Below, one piece after another: positions 1 to 11,838 of a stretch of 64,000 nucleotides of DNA. The notes beneath the pieces are model-generated. The model saw only the letters and a program-made list of their open reading frames with translations. It did no database searches and was not told the DNA's origin. Position 1 is the stretch's first letter. Every line of letters begins with the position of its first letter. This stretch comes from Conoideocrella luteorostrata (taxonomy: Eukaryota; Ascomycota; Sordariomycetes; Hypocreales; Clavicipitaceae): positions 124,001 to 188,000 of the forward strand of contig JASWJB010000041.1 of the NCBI GenBank assembly GCA_032433595.1, given 5' to 3'. A program made the translations under genes and the position numbers.

Positions 1-796
1 TGTCCAGCCAACGCCATTGAAGCGGACATCTGTTGCGTTCAATCCATACCCTACTCTGAGATAACCGATTTCATCATCTGAACAAAAGGCAGCCGCGCCA
101 AGGGTATTCAATACTAGTTTATCAAAGTCGTCTTGGTTATTAGGTGTTACCGACGTCCAGCTCACTCCGCCTTGCCGTCCGGCTTGAGCTTCCAGAGCTT
201 GTGGTTGTCACTACTACCGATATGGCGAAGCTGGAGCTGCGCCTCGGTAACGGTAAAAAGCCTGGGATTTAGAATTTGTCCATAGGGCAAATTTGTTGAC
301 GGGAGGAGGTTCGTGGTCTTTAATCTCGTTGAATTGGACGGTAGATAGAGCCCATGGCTAATCTAGTCTGACAGAGAGGGTGTGGTTGACTGGAAACAAA
401 GAGCGTTTAGTCACTCTCGTTCTCTCTCCTTATTTTTTACAACGGGTTGGGATGGGAAACCCTCCCAAAAATAATAAAAATAAAAGGAGAGGTGGGAGGG
501 AAACTTGCGATAATGCGTTTCGGCACCAAAGCTCGCCTGGCCATCGACGAAATTTGAGATTCGCCTCCTTCGATGTACAGGTAATCGCCAATGACCGAAA
601 CTATGTCCTCTCGACTGGTTAGCACCCACAAGAGCCAGCGAGATGAAACTCAGACGAGATGCGTACCTGAATGCAGCGCTCGCCTTTGAAATGGTTTGGT
701 GAATGAGCTCTGTTCTCGCTTCGCAAAGAGGTGTGCTGATGCCGGGAGTGTAGCCTCAAGATGATTCATGTTTTCTGCCAGCAGCAGCGAGTTCAT
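1..796 (-). pseudogene. Decayed kelch-repeat protein gene, cut by the left edge
   Basis: Read on the minus strand, pieces of a fungal kelch-repeat protein lie in successive different frames. A first exon from ATG at 796 to 667 joins across a 66-bp GT-AG intron (666-601, branch GCTAAC) to a segment reading SVIGDYLYIEGGE. The next piece, ISNFVDGQ, is one base out of frame (about 558-561). Further on come KFALWTNSKSQAFYRY (about 255-300), NHKLWKLKPDGK and GGVSWTSVTPNN. These last two are again one base apart at about 170, and another shift lies near 210-250. The blocks LYIEGGE and LWKLKPDGKGG are typical of kelch blades in secreted or membrane fungal kelch proteins, which is a family judgement made from memory. 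A one-base shift cannot be an intron, so the gene is either dead or carries several assembly errors. Neighbouring genes are intact, which favours decay. The 3' part lies outside the window. Confidence 0.55.
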
Positions 797-1263
797 TGTC
801 GGCACAGCATGTATCGCCCAGGTGTACAGATGAACGATTCTCTAAGAAAATACATTGCTGGGGGGAGAACATGAACAGAGGTGAAGGAGACAATACGGAT
901 TTGTTGAGGACATTTGGCCAGCCCCATTGATCAACCGTACCGTCGAACGACTGGGGTTATTGACTGATGGTTGCATCTATGCATAATGGCCGCGTGCTAT
1001 TCGTATATAGGTCTTTCAGAGCTGCATGTACAGGCGTAAGATGAGGTAACATCATAAAGTTGCTACACATAAGGCGGTGCGGCGTGAAAAGAACGCTCGC
1101 ATGATACCAGAAAGCTAAGACAACATGGCGATAAAGAGGTTCATGGCGGGCGCTCCCAGTCGGCGGTTTTCTACATACATAACTGGTGCACTCCGGAGTT
1201 GCACAGGAACAACAGTAGCCGCCGGGCTGCGGCAACGCCAGCCTGGCACTTCTGTCAACTAAC

Positions 1264-1286
1264 TACGGAGTACGGAGTACGGAGTA
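1264..1286. repeat. Tandem TACGGAG x3
   Basis: Three perfect head-to-tail copies of TACGGAG followed by TA. This is a member of the dispersed TACTCCGTA/TACGGAGTA family of the window. Confidence 0.8.
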
Positions 1287-1429
1287 GTAGATTGAAAAAC
1301 CCGCTCGGCGCCACCAGCTTGGCTCTATGTGGTCATCCCACTAAATTGGACCTAGTATCCCTTTGCTGGCGACGGTAGGCCTCACTTTGCGATCCCGACC
1401 CCGTTAACACACATTACCTGGTTAGTCTG

Positions 1430-1445
1430 TACTCCGTACGGAGTA
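1430..1445. repeat. Perfect 16-bp palindrome TACTCCGTACGGAGTA
   Basis: A perfect inverted repeat in intergenic DNA. An identical copy lies at 7536-7551. Confidence 0.85.
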
Positions 1446-2554
1446 GAGTGTCGCGCTTTCTAAATCGAAAGTGTGCTGAGACTTCTATTATAGCATAAAT
1501 TAGCAGGCAGAAGAAGTATCATTAAATACTCCGCTTCTGATTGGCTACGGACCCTTATTATCGTAATAGTGAAGCCTTACCGTCGCCAAAGGATACGGAG
1601 TTGTGGTCCAACTTGCACCTAGGTTTGTTGCGACGCTGACACATTTTCGCAGTCCTTGACCATGGACATCTTCATGATCAAAGATTACGCGCCAATGCTG
1701 CTCCGAGGGATTTCACCAAATATGTAAATAAGCAGCCGAAGAGGGCTGGACCTCTTCTTGCGCCGATTTTCGTATTAACAAACACTGGGTCAAATTAAAC
1801 AGAAACCTCCCTTGAATGAAAACCCCAACAATCATCCAACATATCAAACCGCAACAGCGATTCCACATGGCATATATATCGAGATTGCTATAAAAAAATC
1901 ACCTGAGACTCACCACATCAAGGCCCAGTCAATTCTGAAATCACTGCGGTATCGCATCCTAACATCTTTCCATCAGGTTTCCCACCAGCAAGCCATACAA
2001 CTTCCGTAGCTGCGGGGTATTGTGCTTTCTTTTTTCGTGCGCCGACGCTATTTATCAAACTCGGCCGGATAAAGAAAAAAGAGGAGTCAATCATACAGCG
2101 AGTCCTTTTAGTCCATGTTGAATTGGCCTTTTGTCGTGTCACGGCCACTATTTCGTTAGTTCAAGAGTTCGTTGTAAGCTGCTACAGTTCAGAGGCGGCT
2201 CACTAATACTCATTCTTATTGGGCCGTTTCTGTCATTCCTTTCAGACAGAGGTCTATTCTGTCATATCGGAGTTAGTTGAAATGGATATCATCAGCGGCT
2301 AGCCAAAAGGAGAGCCATCAGGTATAGATAGCACTGGCGAAGTGGAAGCAGCAAGTGTCTAGTTGGATTATACATAATTATATACAACCCGCAATACAGT
2401 TGGTCTTATGCTGTAACCTTTCATTCCACCTTATTCCGCTCGATGCAACATCCGCAGATTTCCCTTCACACACGGAAAACACTTGTAATCCTAGCATTTT
2501 CTAGCCCCGTTTATGCTCCACGGGAAATGTCACGACGTATCAATACACACAAGT

Positions 2555-5259
2555 CTAGGCAACCCCTCCTGCTGGTTGCTCATCGCTGTCTGGAAATTCA
2601 TCCTTGCCCTCTTCCGGCCCTATTTGGAGCTCTGACTTCTCAGCGTCTTCTGCTCGAGTGTACGACGGTGCAGCCAGGCTCTCTCCCTCTTCCGTCCATA
2701 CCGACGCAAGCTCTTGTTCAATGAAGTCGCGTCGCTTCTTCATTTCGTCAACCTCTGCAAGGCGCTCGCGAAGTTCCTGTACTTCCTTCTCAACTTGCAT
2801 CTTCTCCCGCTCCGTACCGATACGCTCAAACTCCCAGGCATCGCCATTACCTCCCATTCCTAACATAAGGTTGAATGTGTGATATTTCTTGAGTGAGGCT
2901 CGGGTCGAGATTGTAATCAAAGCTGCGTGACATCATTGGAATTAGCCATGTCTTTGCGTGCCATATCTGATATCATTGGTCCAGACTCACTGATGCCCTT
3001 TTCTTTGCAAGTCTCATACAAGAGACCCTCCACGTCACTTGACACCGCACTAGTGCCTTCGTCAATGATAGCATACTGAGGCTCGTGATACAGCACTCTT
3101 GCAAACTGCATTCTCTGCTTTTCGCCGCCACTGAGCACATCTTTCCATTCTTTTCGAGTATCCCAACCACCCTCGCGTTCAGAGAGGTAGCCGAGTTTTG
3201 CTTCTTCAAGAATTCTTTGAAGGTCATCCTCTGACTTTCGCTTCTCACGCATATCAACATGACCATCTGGATAGATGACTTGATCGCGCAAAGTGCCCGG
3301 GCTGAGGTATGGCCGCTGAGGCAAGAACATGATTCCATCCTCTCCCACATTTTTGGGTCGACTGACCAGGCCCCGATACACTGGCCACAGCCCTGCGAGA
3401 ACACGCGCGATTGCGCTCTTTCCTACACCGTTAGGACCGGAGATCTACGTACCAATGTCAGTATGGACATACTTTTCAAACGGTTATGACGGCTGAGTAG
3501 CATTAACTTACCAAAAGATGTTCCCCATTGCGAACAATCATGGACAATGAATCCAGCAATTCATCTCCACCTTGAGGCCACAAACCAGGGGCGACGACAG
3601 GCACGTGTTCGAATCTGACACCATCGAATCCTTTTTGTATTGTTCCTTGAACGTCTGACAGAGAGTAAAGATCATTCTGTCCACTTCGAAGATAGTAGGC
3701 GTTGGCATGCACTCGATGAAGTGTTGAAATGAGCGTATATACCCTGCTGGTATAGCCAGCGAGTTCGGACAAATCCTTGATAGAGTACATCATTCTGCCA
3801 CCGGCATCAGCCAGTGACAACATGAGTCTCTTGTTTGTAATGAAATCCTTCATCCGGTTGCGTTCACGCCCACCCTTCTCAACATGTTCCACCATCTCAG
3901 CCGCGCCACCAATTCCACCCCATGCAGGTAAAAACACCGGTAGTGACGCAAGCAGATATCCGTATGCACTCCAGCTATACTTCAAGATGAAATCTTCCAG
4001 AATATTATATCGAATCTTCAGCATATAAATACCCTCCATCCAACTCTTCAGTGACTTGTATTCTTTATTCAAGAAGGTCTTCTCGATATCAGCGCCACCG
4101 TAAAAGGCAACCTCTTCAGCATTAGCAATTAATCTTGCGTGCAAGCTTCGGAAATCACCCTCCTTGCGGCCTTCAACGGCCTTGAGCTTCCCAAATGGAG
4201 GAGACAGCCTCCGGAGAATACTGGCCGTCAAGAAGTAATTGCTCATCAAGCCCGAGAGGGCCAACGGACCAAGAGATCGGTAAAGTTGAAAGCTAAAAAC
4301 ACACAGGTCCACAAAAGGCTTTCCCAGTGAGGAATAAAGGTTCGCAGCCGCCGCACAGAACAGAGTCAAGTCTTGTGTAATGAACTGGTCGGCTCCATGA
4401 CCAACACCACCATCCAAATTATGCAGTTTGTAGTAATTAAGATTCTCGTTCAAGTACAGATCATGGATGTATCTGGTAAGTCGAGTGCGAAACGCGATGG
4501 ACACTTTCGATTCCAAAAACTTAATCATGGCGTTAGTATAGGATGCAAAGCCGCCTAAGCCACACCACTGTTGACAAGATAATGATTAGTAAAATTCGAA
4601 CGAGATTGAATCAAGCATACCATACTGACCTTAGCAATGCCCCAGAGGAATGCCTTGCCATTTCCAGCAACCAAATCACGGACCAGTTCACCATCCAATC
4701 GAGCGACAACAAGGGACAGGTAAGTTCGAAGCATCAGGAAAATACCATGACTGAGCAGCAGGCCGGCTTCTTTACTTGACCATCTGGGGATCATGATGCT
4801 GAGAAGGCTTAAAAACTGGTGCAAGAAAGCTAAATTCAACCCAGGCTTGGTTTGAGCCGAGGGGACTGTGCCGTCCCCCAAGCCAGACACCCGTGGCGGA
4901 TTTAAGAACAGGCGTCTGTGTGCCTCGAAAGTTAAGGGCTTTGTGGTGTTGATAGTCACCTTGGAAGTCCCATCCTTATATGGGACATAGATTGTTCGGG
5001 AACCATCTTTATTGTGAAGCCAAGAATTTGTCCTGACCAGTTTGCGCCCTTGCTCGCGTTCTTGGTTTTGGCGTTTCCATCGCCGTCTAGCTCCCTCGCC
5101 ACCGAGAAAGATAGTTAGAGTAAGAGCCATAGTAGCGAGGATGCGAGTGGTTTGTGATGTTCCACGTAACCTTGACCTTGCAGCAGAGGTCCATTTGTCG
5201 ATGAAAGATGCCAGAGCATCCTCAGCGACCGTCCTTCTCAAGCTGGACTGCGCAGCCAT
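2555..5259 (-). CDS. PXA1: Peroxisomal long-chain fatty-acyl ABC half-transporter (ABCD, Pxa1-like)
   Basis: Four exons on the minus strand, 5259-4630, 4567-3512, 3444-2991 and 2922-2555, give 835 residues. All introns are GT-AG (62, 67, 68 bp). The protein is an ABCD-family half-transporter. Its N-terminus starts MAAQSSLRRTVAEDALASFI, followed by the transmembrane domain with the EAA-like segment NAEEVAFYGG near residue 359. The nucleotide-binding domain has Walker A GPNGVGKS (565-572), signature LSGGEKQ (666-672) and Walker B YAIIDEGTSAVS (about 686). After the NBD comes a charged, coiled-coil-like tail of about 100 residues. By family knowledge it pairs with a second half-transporter in the peroxisomal membrane and imports very-long/long-chain acyl-CoA for beta-oxidation. 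I chose the ATG at 5259 because the downstream sequence matches the family start. An open frame continues 62 codons further upstream but is not family-like. Assignment to Pxa1 rather than Pxa2 is less certain. Confidence 0.93.
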
Positions 5260-5586
5260 GACGGCGTTCGCAACGTGAAGGGGTGGGACGTTGCGTTGCG
5301 CTCGCGAGCGGATCAGCAGCAAGCCGCCACTGTGACCATCGAGCCTTGTGCGTGTCTCTACGGGTATAATCGGGAAATTGGCCAATACCACTGGTCGAGG
5401 GTTCGCAGTTTGTCGCAGCTTGAAGACCGATAATACTGTTCGCAAGTGCGTCTCAAGAATACCAGGCGGCGATTAATTGATGTTCGAGAAAGCTTGTGGT
5501 GCCGTGGATCAATACAAGTTCGACATTTAAGGCATGTGAAGACAAGAACAAAATAGAGTATCCGAGGCAGTGGATGGCCATGTAAG

Positions 5587-5600
5587 TACGGAGTACTCCG
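5587..5600. repeat. TACGGAGTACTCCG element
   Basis: Dispersed-family element. The core CGGAGTACTCCG (5589-5600) is itself a 12-bp palindrome, in the reverse register to TACTCCGTACGGAGTA. Confidence 0.75.
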
Positions 5601-7535
5601 GGCAAGCACAAGCTTCAAAGCCCGAATTGCTGCCGAATTACAACAAGAGTCCGTGTTTGAGTGGAGCACGATATGTCCGACGGGTATCTGGGGCAGCCCA
5701 AGTAGAGACTGGAATCTGGGGTTTCGGATACTTTCGAAGGTATGGAGAGCTAGAATGCTTATCACACAGCGTCAGCATAAGGGTTGCCGACGGAAGAGTC
5801 CACTGTCAAGTACTGCTGGCGAAATGCGTATCAATTCTCTGCTCACGACTCGTCCTAGCCAAGTCAAAATTCACACATGAAGGAAAGAGGGCGTGTCTTG
5901 TAGTGACATACTAATTTTATGCAATCACGGCACACTCAAAGAAGCAGTCAATTCTTTGCTTTACCGTACATATACTCGTCTACGGTGGTTAGGCTTGACA
6001 TACCCTGTAGCCACGCAAGCGGCAAGCAGCAACAAAACCGATGCCCGTTGGCTCTGGGCCACAAGTTTGTGTTGAAAAGCACCAGACAGGAGGAGGATTG
6101 CACGTGCCAAACCTAAACAGATATCAACCACGCCAAAACGCGCAGGCGCCCAGAGCTAGCTGGAGCACAACTAGTTAATAGATGCTTCAATCGACATGTT
6201 GCGACATGGCTACTCTAGGATATCAAACTTAGTAAAGAACGGCTACCTCCATCTGCCAATGCAATGACAGAATTCCACCCCATGCAGACGATACACTTGA
6301 CCGAGTAGCGGGCCAGGCACGAAACAATGTATTGGCAAGGTCCCAGAGCACGTCGGACTGGCTGCACACTCATGCTGGAACACTGGATGGCCGGGCGCCT
6401 ACAGGTCCAATCACAATCACAGTCAAGCATTCGACTGGATGAGACCACGCATCCTCTAGTATCACCCATACGTTGCATGCAGCCACCGATTGATCATACC
6501 AAAGCCCTGTTTAACCAGCTCAATACTTGTCAAATGAAACTGCGCAATCATGCGGCGTGGTCTATTGTACAACAAAAGTAAGGACCGTAGCTAGAAGGGA
6601 GTTGATGGCGGGAGGCAATGTGGAGCAAGAGGGAGGAGCTGGCGCTAGAAGCAGTACATGAAGGTCCAACACTGCTTTGCGTGCGGAGTAGTTCTGCAGG
6701 TGAGCTGTAGTTACATCCTGAATCCATGGGATGATCTAGTACCCAGTCCGCTGTTGTCACACACCACACACACACTTCCGTTCAGGGGACGAGGGACAAG
6801 CTCACTGGCTGGCTACAGGCCTGACGACGACTTGTTGGCTACGAATCCGGCTACATTTGCCATGTAGCATTGCCCCCCAGTTCGGAGCCCTCGACAACAA
6901 TCACGGTCCCTTCACAACTATGCGTACCCTGGTAATGCCCCTGGAACGCAGGTTGTCATAATGCATTGCACAGCTGATAATCTAGGGCAGCCTTCATGGT
7001 TGAGGTGATGGAAGAACGGCCAGCTTGTCAGCATTTTTGGCGCTCGTCTCGTATTGGTGCAAAAAAGCACTCTATTGTACTCTGTACTCAAGCACAGGAA
7101 TCGTTGACAAGGAGAGCAAGTAATCAAAACCTCAGGGACCTAGAACTGTCAGGCAGTAAATGCTACGGAGTACTCTTGGGGTCAATTATTCCTGGCTCTT
7201 TTCAGGCCCATTGTTGAGATGAGAGCTTGGCAGTCGCTCATCGAGTAGAGATTAAATGCTGGCGGCAGGACCCGCAAGCTTATGGAAATAACTAGAAACA
7301 GTGCGTAAAGTCATATTTATCCTGTGCACATATGCGACTCCACGCATTGTCGGACACGTGCGCCACTGGTACATTTCGCACTGTCACAGATCCTGCCTTA
7401 TCACCAGCCCCAGTCCCGGTTGGTTAATCTCATGGTGAACTCCACTCACACCTCAGCGCCCCCTCCCCCCAGCCGTCCTTGCGCGCTATGTGCTTTGGTG
7501 CTGGTCCATTCTCGCTCTCTCTAGCCTGGTGCTTG

Positions 7536-7551
7536 TACTCCGTACGGAGTA
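7536..7551. repeat. Perfect 16-bp palindrome TACTCCGTACGGAGTA
   Basis: Identical to the element at 1430-1445. It sits about 780 bp before the start of the Psr1-like gene. Confidence 0.85.
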
Positions 7552-8331
7552 GCCATTTGCCATTTGAGCAGGCTCTCTCGCCCAGCCCATAGTTTAAAGG
7601 CAATCATTTCGCTTGCGCCGCCCGGCTCCTCAGCTCCGATACATCGTTCCCCGTGTCTTTGTTTGTTCACCAGCAGCGTTTCTCCTTCAGATCATCGCGA
7701 TTTCAAATCTTCAAGTTCCGAACCGACCCGGCTTGGTTTTTCTCTCCTGCCGTTCGCGGCGCTGTGGCTAATGTTGGTGCCGCTGTAGCCGCCTTACCGC
7801 CTACCTGACCTCCGTGCAATACAAACTCCTATATTTCTCTCTTCGACGATCGCAAGGAGCTTCGAATTTTGCGAGACTTCAGCCGTCGACCAATCACCTG
7901 TGAACAACCGCTCGGAGGGCTCACGATTCCGTGATACTGTTAGGGGGACAGGACCGTGTTTTAGATTGGGCATAGGTCTGCTCTGAAGAGGAGAGTTCAA
8001 GGTAAGCCCAGCTTGTCACGATATTGTCCGTGCCTGTGGTGCGCAATTTTGCTTTGAACAACACCATCCCCGAGTAGAGGCCTGAAAGCAGTCGAGGTTG
8101 CTTCCACGGACAGTGGATAACAGTGCCCGGCTAGTCATTTGGAGCTGTGTGTGTGTAGAATCATTCTCAACGCACGCTTTCGTCCGCTTCAACGCCGTAC
8201 CGTCCGCTTGGAGAGCTCTATGACGGATTGGTTGCCTCTCCCGGAATAACGAAAGCTGACACGTTTTCACTTCCCAGAATACAGCAATAGTACTCATTAT
8301 AATTCCGAGCTAGATCTTGTCAGGCTCGGCG

Positions 8332-9897
8332 ATGGGAAATGACGGTAATCAGTTGTCACCTGACGAGGTGGGAACGTCCAAGAATGGTCGTGGTCTCTTG
8401 AAGGTACCATCGAGATCTTCGTCGCAACAGCGAAATCAGGCCTCGACCGCATCTACTGGTCTCAGTGGAGCTACTGTCGCCGACCCAAGGAGTAGTATTG
8501 ATGGCCGGTCAAAAGAATCTCGAAGCAGTGTCCCTGGTAGACAGCGAAACGGTAGTGCCTCAACACATAGAACTGGCGGTGACAGTGAACGGGGGCAGGC
8601 TGCTCGTACCTCTCAACCCAGCTCCCCTTCGACAAGTGAGCAGAAACGAAAACGGAAGAAGAATGGTGGGCTACTTTCATTACTCGGATGTTGTGGTGTA
8701 CCTGACGCTGCCAATACATTGGAGGAAGGTGATAATGAGAATGTGCATAAAGTTGAAAAGTTGCCTCAGCGGCCTGCGACAGCAAAGTCTCGACAACCAG
8801 CTACTCAAGAACAACAACCAGGGACAGGAAAGCCATTAAACGAAAAAGATACGGCCCAGAGCGGCTCATCACCGGATCATATCGAGAATCAAGCATCAAG
8901 CAGTACACAAGAGCCAGCATCAACTGCCGAGCGATCAAACAATGAGCCCCAAGAGCAGACTGCCCCCTCAGCAGTTGCGATCGATTCTCCACCCCATCCG
9001 GCTGCAAATGAGGTGGAGACGGGAGAACATGTAGACACGAGAGATAATGTCGATGTAGACATGCCCGACGTTGGACAGGAAGAGTCTCACGATGCTGTAC
9101 CTCCAGATAGCTCGGCGGACCCTCAACCTCATGCGATACCGCCTCCACCCTCTGGCCCAGGACCTGCCGCTGTCTCTCTCCCTCCTTTGACAGATAGCGG
9201 ACTCTCAGCACCCGACCAACAGTCCTGGCTTCTGCCACCAATTGCACCAGAGCATAAGGGCCGCAAGTGCCTCGTCTTGGATTTGGATGAGACCCTCGTT
9301 CACAGTTCTTTCAAGGTGAGACATGCTCACATATTTTGGGAACTTTACCACTGACTGTGTTGCACTAGATCCTTCACCAGGCTGATTTCACAATCCCAGT
9401 GGAAATCGAGGGCAATTATCATAATGTTTATGTCATTAAGCGACCTGGTGTAGATGAATTCATGAAGAGAGTGGGGGAGCTTTACGAAGTCGTGGTCTTC
9501 ACGGCGTCTGTCTCTAAGGTACGTATACGGAGATTTAGAACTAAACTTGGTCCGCTGAAAGCTGGGATACTAACACGAAATATAGTATGGCGACCCTCTA
9601 TTGGATCAGCTAGATATTCACAGAGTGATCCACCACCGCCTGTTCCGAGAAAGCTGCTACAATCATCAAGGCAACTACGTCAAAGACCTATCACAAATTG
9701 GGCGAGAGCTAAAAGACACCATTATCATCGACAATTCACCAACTTCTTATATTTTTCACCCCCAACACGCCGTTCCCATCAGCAGTTGGTTCTCCGATGC
9801 CCATGACAACGAACTATTAGACCTTATTCCCGTTCTTGAGGATCTGGCTGGCCCTAACGTAACAGATGTTAGCTTGGTCCTTGATGTCACTCTTTGA
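8332..9897 (+). CDS. psr1: Psr1/Psr2-like HAD protein phosphatase (NIF/FCP1 family)
   Basis: Three exons, 8332-9315, 9369-9518 and 9586-9897, encode 481 residues. The introns are 53 and 67 bp, GT-AG. A long low-complexity Ser/Pro/Gln-rich N-terminal half precedes the catalytic NIF domain. The nucleophile motif DLDET is at 317-321 at the end of exon 1. Exon 2 carries KRPGVDEFM and [10 protein letters not shown]. Exon 3 carries [10 protein letters not shown], the second conserved Asp motif. In yeast Psr1/Psr2 are plasma-membrane phosphatases acting with Whi2 in general and sodium stress. Membrane attachment is plausible here: the start MGNDGNQ fits a loose N-myristoylation pattern, and LLSLLGCCG (Cys120, Cys121) could be acylated. 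I start at ATG 8332; the frame is open slightly upstream but without an ATG. Confidence 0.9.
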
Positions 9898-11134
9898 GAT
9901 ACCGTCATTTTGTCTTCACTATTTGTTATTCTTACATTTCACCTCTTGTCACATGTCGTCATCAAGAAAGCACTTCGCGATTTGCAACATCCGAATCATA
10001 GCGGAAGGCGTTTAGGTTTCAGATCCTTCGTTCCTGATGTAGATGTATTACTGTCTAATCATACATAATCGGCCGGGGCGGGAAGGGAAAGATGGTCCTG
10101 AGCCGGCTATAGATTTTCATTTTGATCACAATGGGCACAACTGTCTGTTCTTGGGCAAAGATCTCTTCAACCAGGCGCACGCCATCATATCCTAGGGCTC
10201 GAAAGCGAAAAACGAAAAAAAGTTGGGATGGGATACAAACACGGGAAGGCAATGGTTTGACATATGGAGGATAAGCCGATATCATTTTCTTGTTGGGTCA
10301 GCGGCCATGCAACTTGGCTTTTGTGCGCGCGCATATGGAGCGAACAATGGTAGAGTCGTCTTATGTGGTACCTAAGCCTTAATTTTTCGTCGGCTAGACA
10401 AGATCAATCAGCTGCATGATGCCGGCTGGCCACGACGTCTGCCTGACCATATTGGGATAGGTTCAAGGGTTTTTATCATTTTTGCCGCATTTATTGTATT
10501 GAAGTGCTACCTATTTCTTCTAACCTCTCTTGTTATCCAATCCAACCTCTTCCTACATTTCACGGTGTTCATACTTCACTGTTATGAGTTTTACATATAC
10601 AAGCGGGCTGGCTACTATATTTTTGAGGGAGAACTGGGTTTCTTAGGCAGTACTCATGCGGATTCCACGGGACCAATCAGCAGGATGCGAAGCTTCATAT
10701 TACATAGCCTCACCAAATTGTGTAGCTCTCGTGGCAAAATTTCAAGATTTTAACACAATTGTAAGTGCCTTGTTCATGTGAATTGAGTGCCGTATTTGAA
10801 GACAGCTTAGCGTCTTCGCTCTGTCCGCGTTTTTTCCAGTTTCCACTGAGATGGGCGCCGCTGCATGAAGGAGTTGGGGGAGAGGGGTGGGGGGGTTTGG
10901 AGAATGGGCCAGGCAGCGGAAAATGATTTGACCGACATAGAGTGTGCAAGCCCCCTTGTTGCGAATGTGGCCTCAATTCCAGCCCAGCAGGCGCGCCCTG
11001 CTCTGGCCCAGATAGCTTCCACTCGTTCAAATTCCCCATCGAAGTATCTCAACCCCCATCTGCCAATTCGCGATCCAATAACTCTGCAGCAGTTCCTGGT
11101 CAATCGTATTGTTCGTTCGATTATCTTCGTCATA
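9898..11134. other. Intergenic between the phosphatase gene and SBH1
   Basis: This is the 3' flank of the phosphatase gene followed by the SBH1 promoter. The antisense frames at 10710-11199 look like chance overlaps. No supported feature beyond that. Confidence 0.5.
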
Positions 11135-11838
11135 ATGGTATGAATTCTTCTCATCATCTCGCGTGCCATGTCGATGCTACCTTTTCGGATATGATGCATG
11201 CGAGCACAAGATCAGCTTGTTGTTACATGACACCCTACAACGCCTCAAACACGCTCCCGAAGTCGAACAGCTGTCCAATATTTAGAAGGAATAATTCTAA
11301 CTCTGACGAACCAATTAGTCTTCTCCTCGGGCCTCTTCACCAGCCAATGCCCCCGGTGCCGCCACTGGGGCAAGCATTGGCCGACCTTCATCCCCTACTC
11401 CTCCTGGTGGTCCTCGAACTGCCATCAGACGCCGTGCTGCTGCCGATCAGAAGGAGAAGATTGCCAATGCTCGGCCTACAAGCACGAGGTCAGCTGGTGC
11501 CGGAGGCTCTAGCAGCACCATGCTGAGTATGTCAATCCACTTTGCGCGCGAGATGCCACCATGGATCTGAAAGTCTCATGGCTTCTGCGAGTTATTCCTG
11601 AGAATGGTGAACGAAAGCTTTGGCTAACATAAATTGTAGGACTGTACACTGATGAGTCCCCCGGATTGAAAGTGGACCCTGTCATCGTACTCGTTCTGTC
11701 CCTTGTGTTCATCTTTAGTGTTGTTGCTCTTCATAGTAAGTATTTGGGATGCTCTCCTGACTCCTGCTTGCCACTCGCTTCAAATGCTGACAGTCTCGCA
11801 CAGTAATCGCCAAGATCACACGACGATTCTCGAGCTAA
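11135..11838 (+). CDS. SBH1: Sec61-beta subunit of the ER translocon (Sbh1)
   Basis: A 113-residue tail-anchored protein from exons 11135-11137, 11319-11526, 11640-11735 and 11804-11838. The core reads GGPRTAIRRRAAADQKEKIA, then YTDESPGLKVDP, then a C-terminal membrane span (VIVLVLSLVFIFSVVALHII) and the short tail AKITRRFSS. This is the canonical Sec61-beta architecture. It belongs to the trimeric Sec61 channel and helps co-translational import at the ER. The last two introns are well defined. The first exon is inferred: only the ATG lies before a GTATGA donor, and a 181-bp intron with branch CTAAC and acceptor TTAG leads into SSPRASSPANAPG. That gives MSSPRASSP, a start typical of the fungal family, and the total length is in phase. 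A different first exon remains possible. Confidence 0.88.

Larger units (their letters stand above)
797..2554. other. Intergenic, with palindromic TACGGAGTA elements
   Basis: This is the 3' flank of PXA1. It holds a triple TACGGAG tandem at 1264-1286 and a perfect 16-bp palindrome at 1430-1445. The open frames here (for example minus 957-1235) are short and show no motif I recognise. I see no supported gene. Confidence 0.6.
5260..8331. other. 3.1-kb divergent intergenic region between PXA1 and the Psr1-like gene
   Basis: This region must hold both promoters. It contains family elements at 5587-5600 (CGGAGTACTCCG palindrome), 7164-7175 and 7536-7551. A pyrimidine-rich stretch (about 7430-7800) with several short ATG-started frames probably belongs to the leader of the phosphatase gene. 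No frame here resembles a known protein. Confidence 0.5.

Noticed and set aside
8317..8331. Start of the phosphatase frame at a TTG
   Set aside because: Nuclear fungal genes start at ATG; the first in-frame ATG is at 8332.
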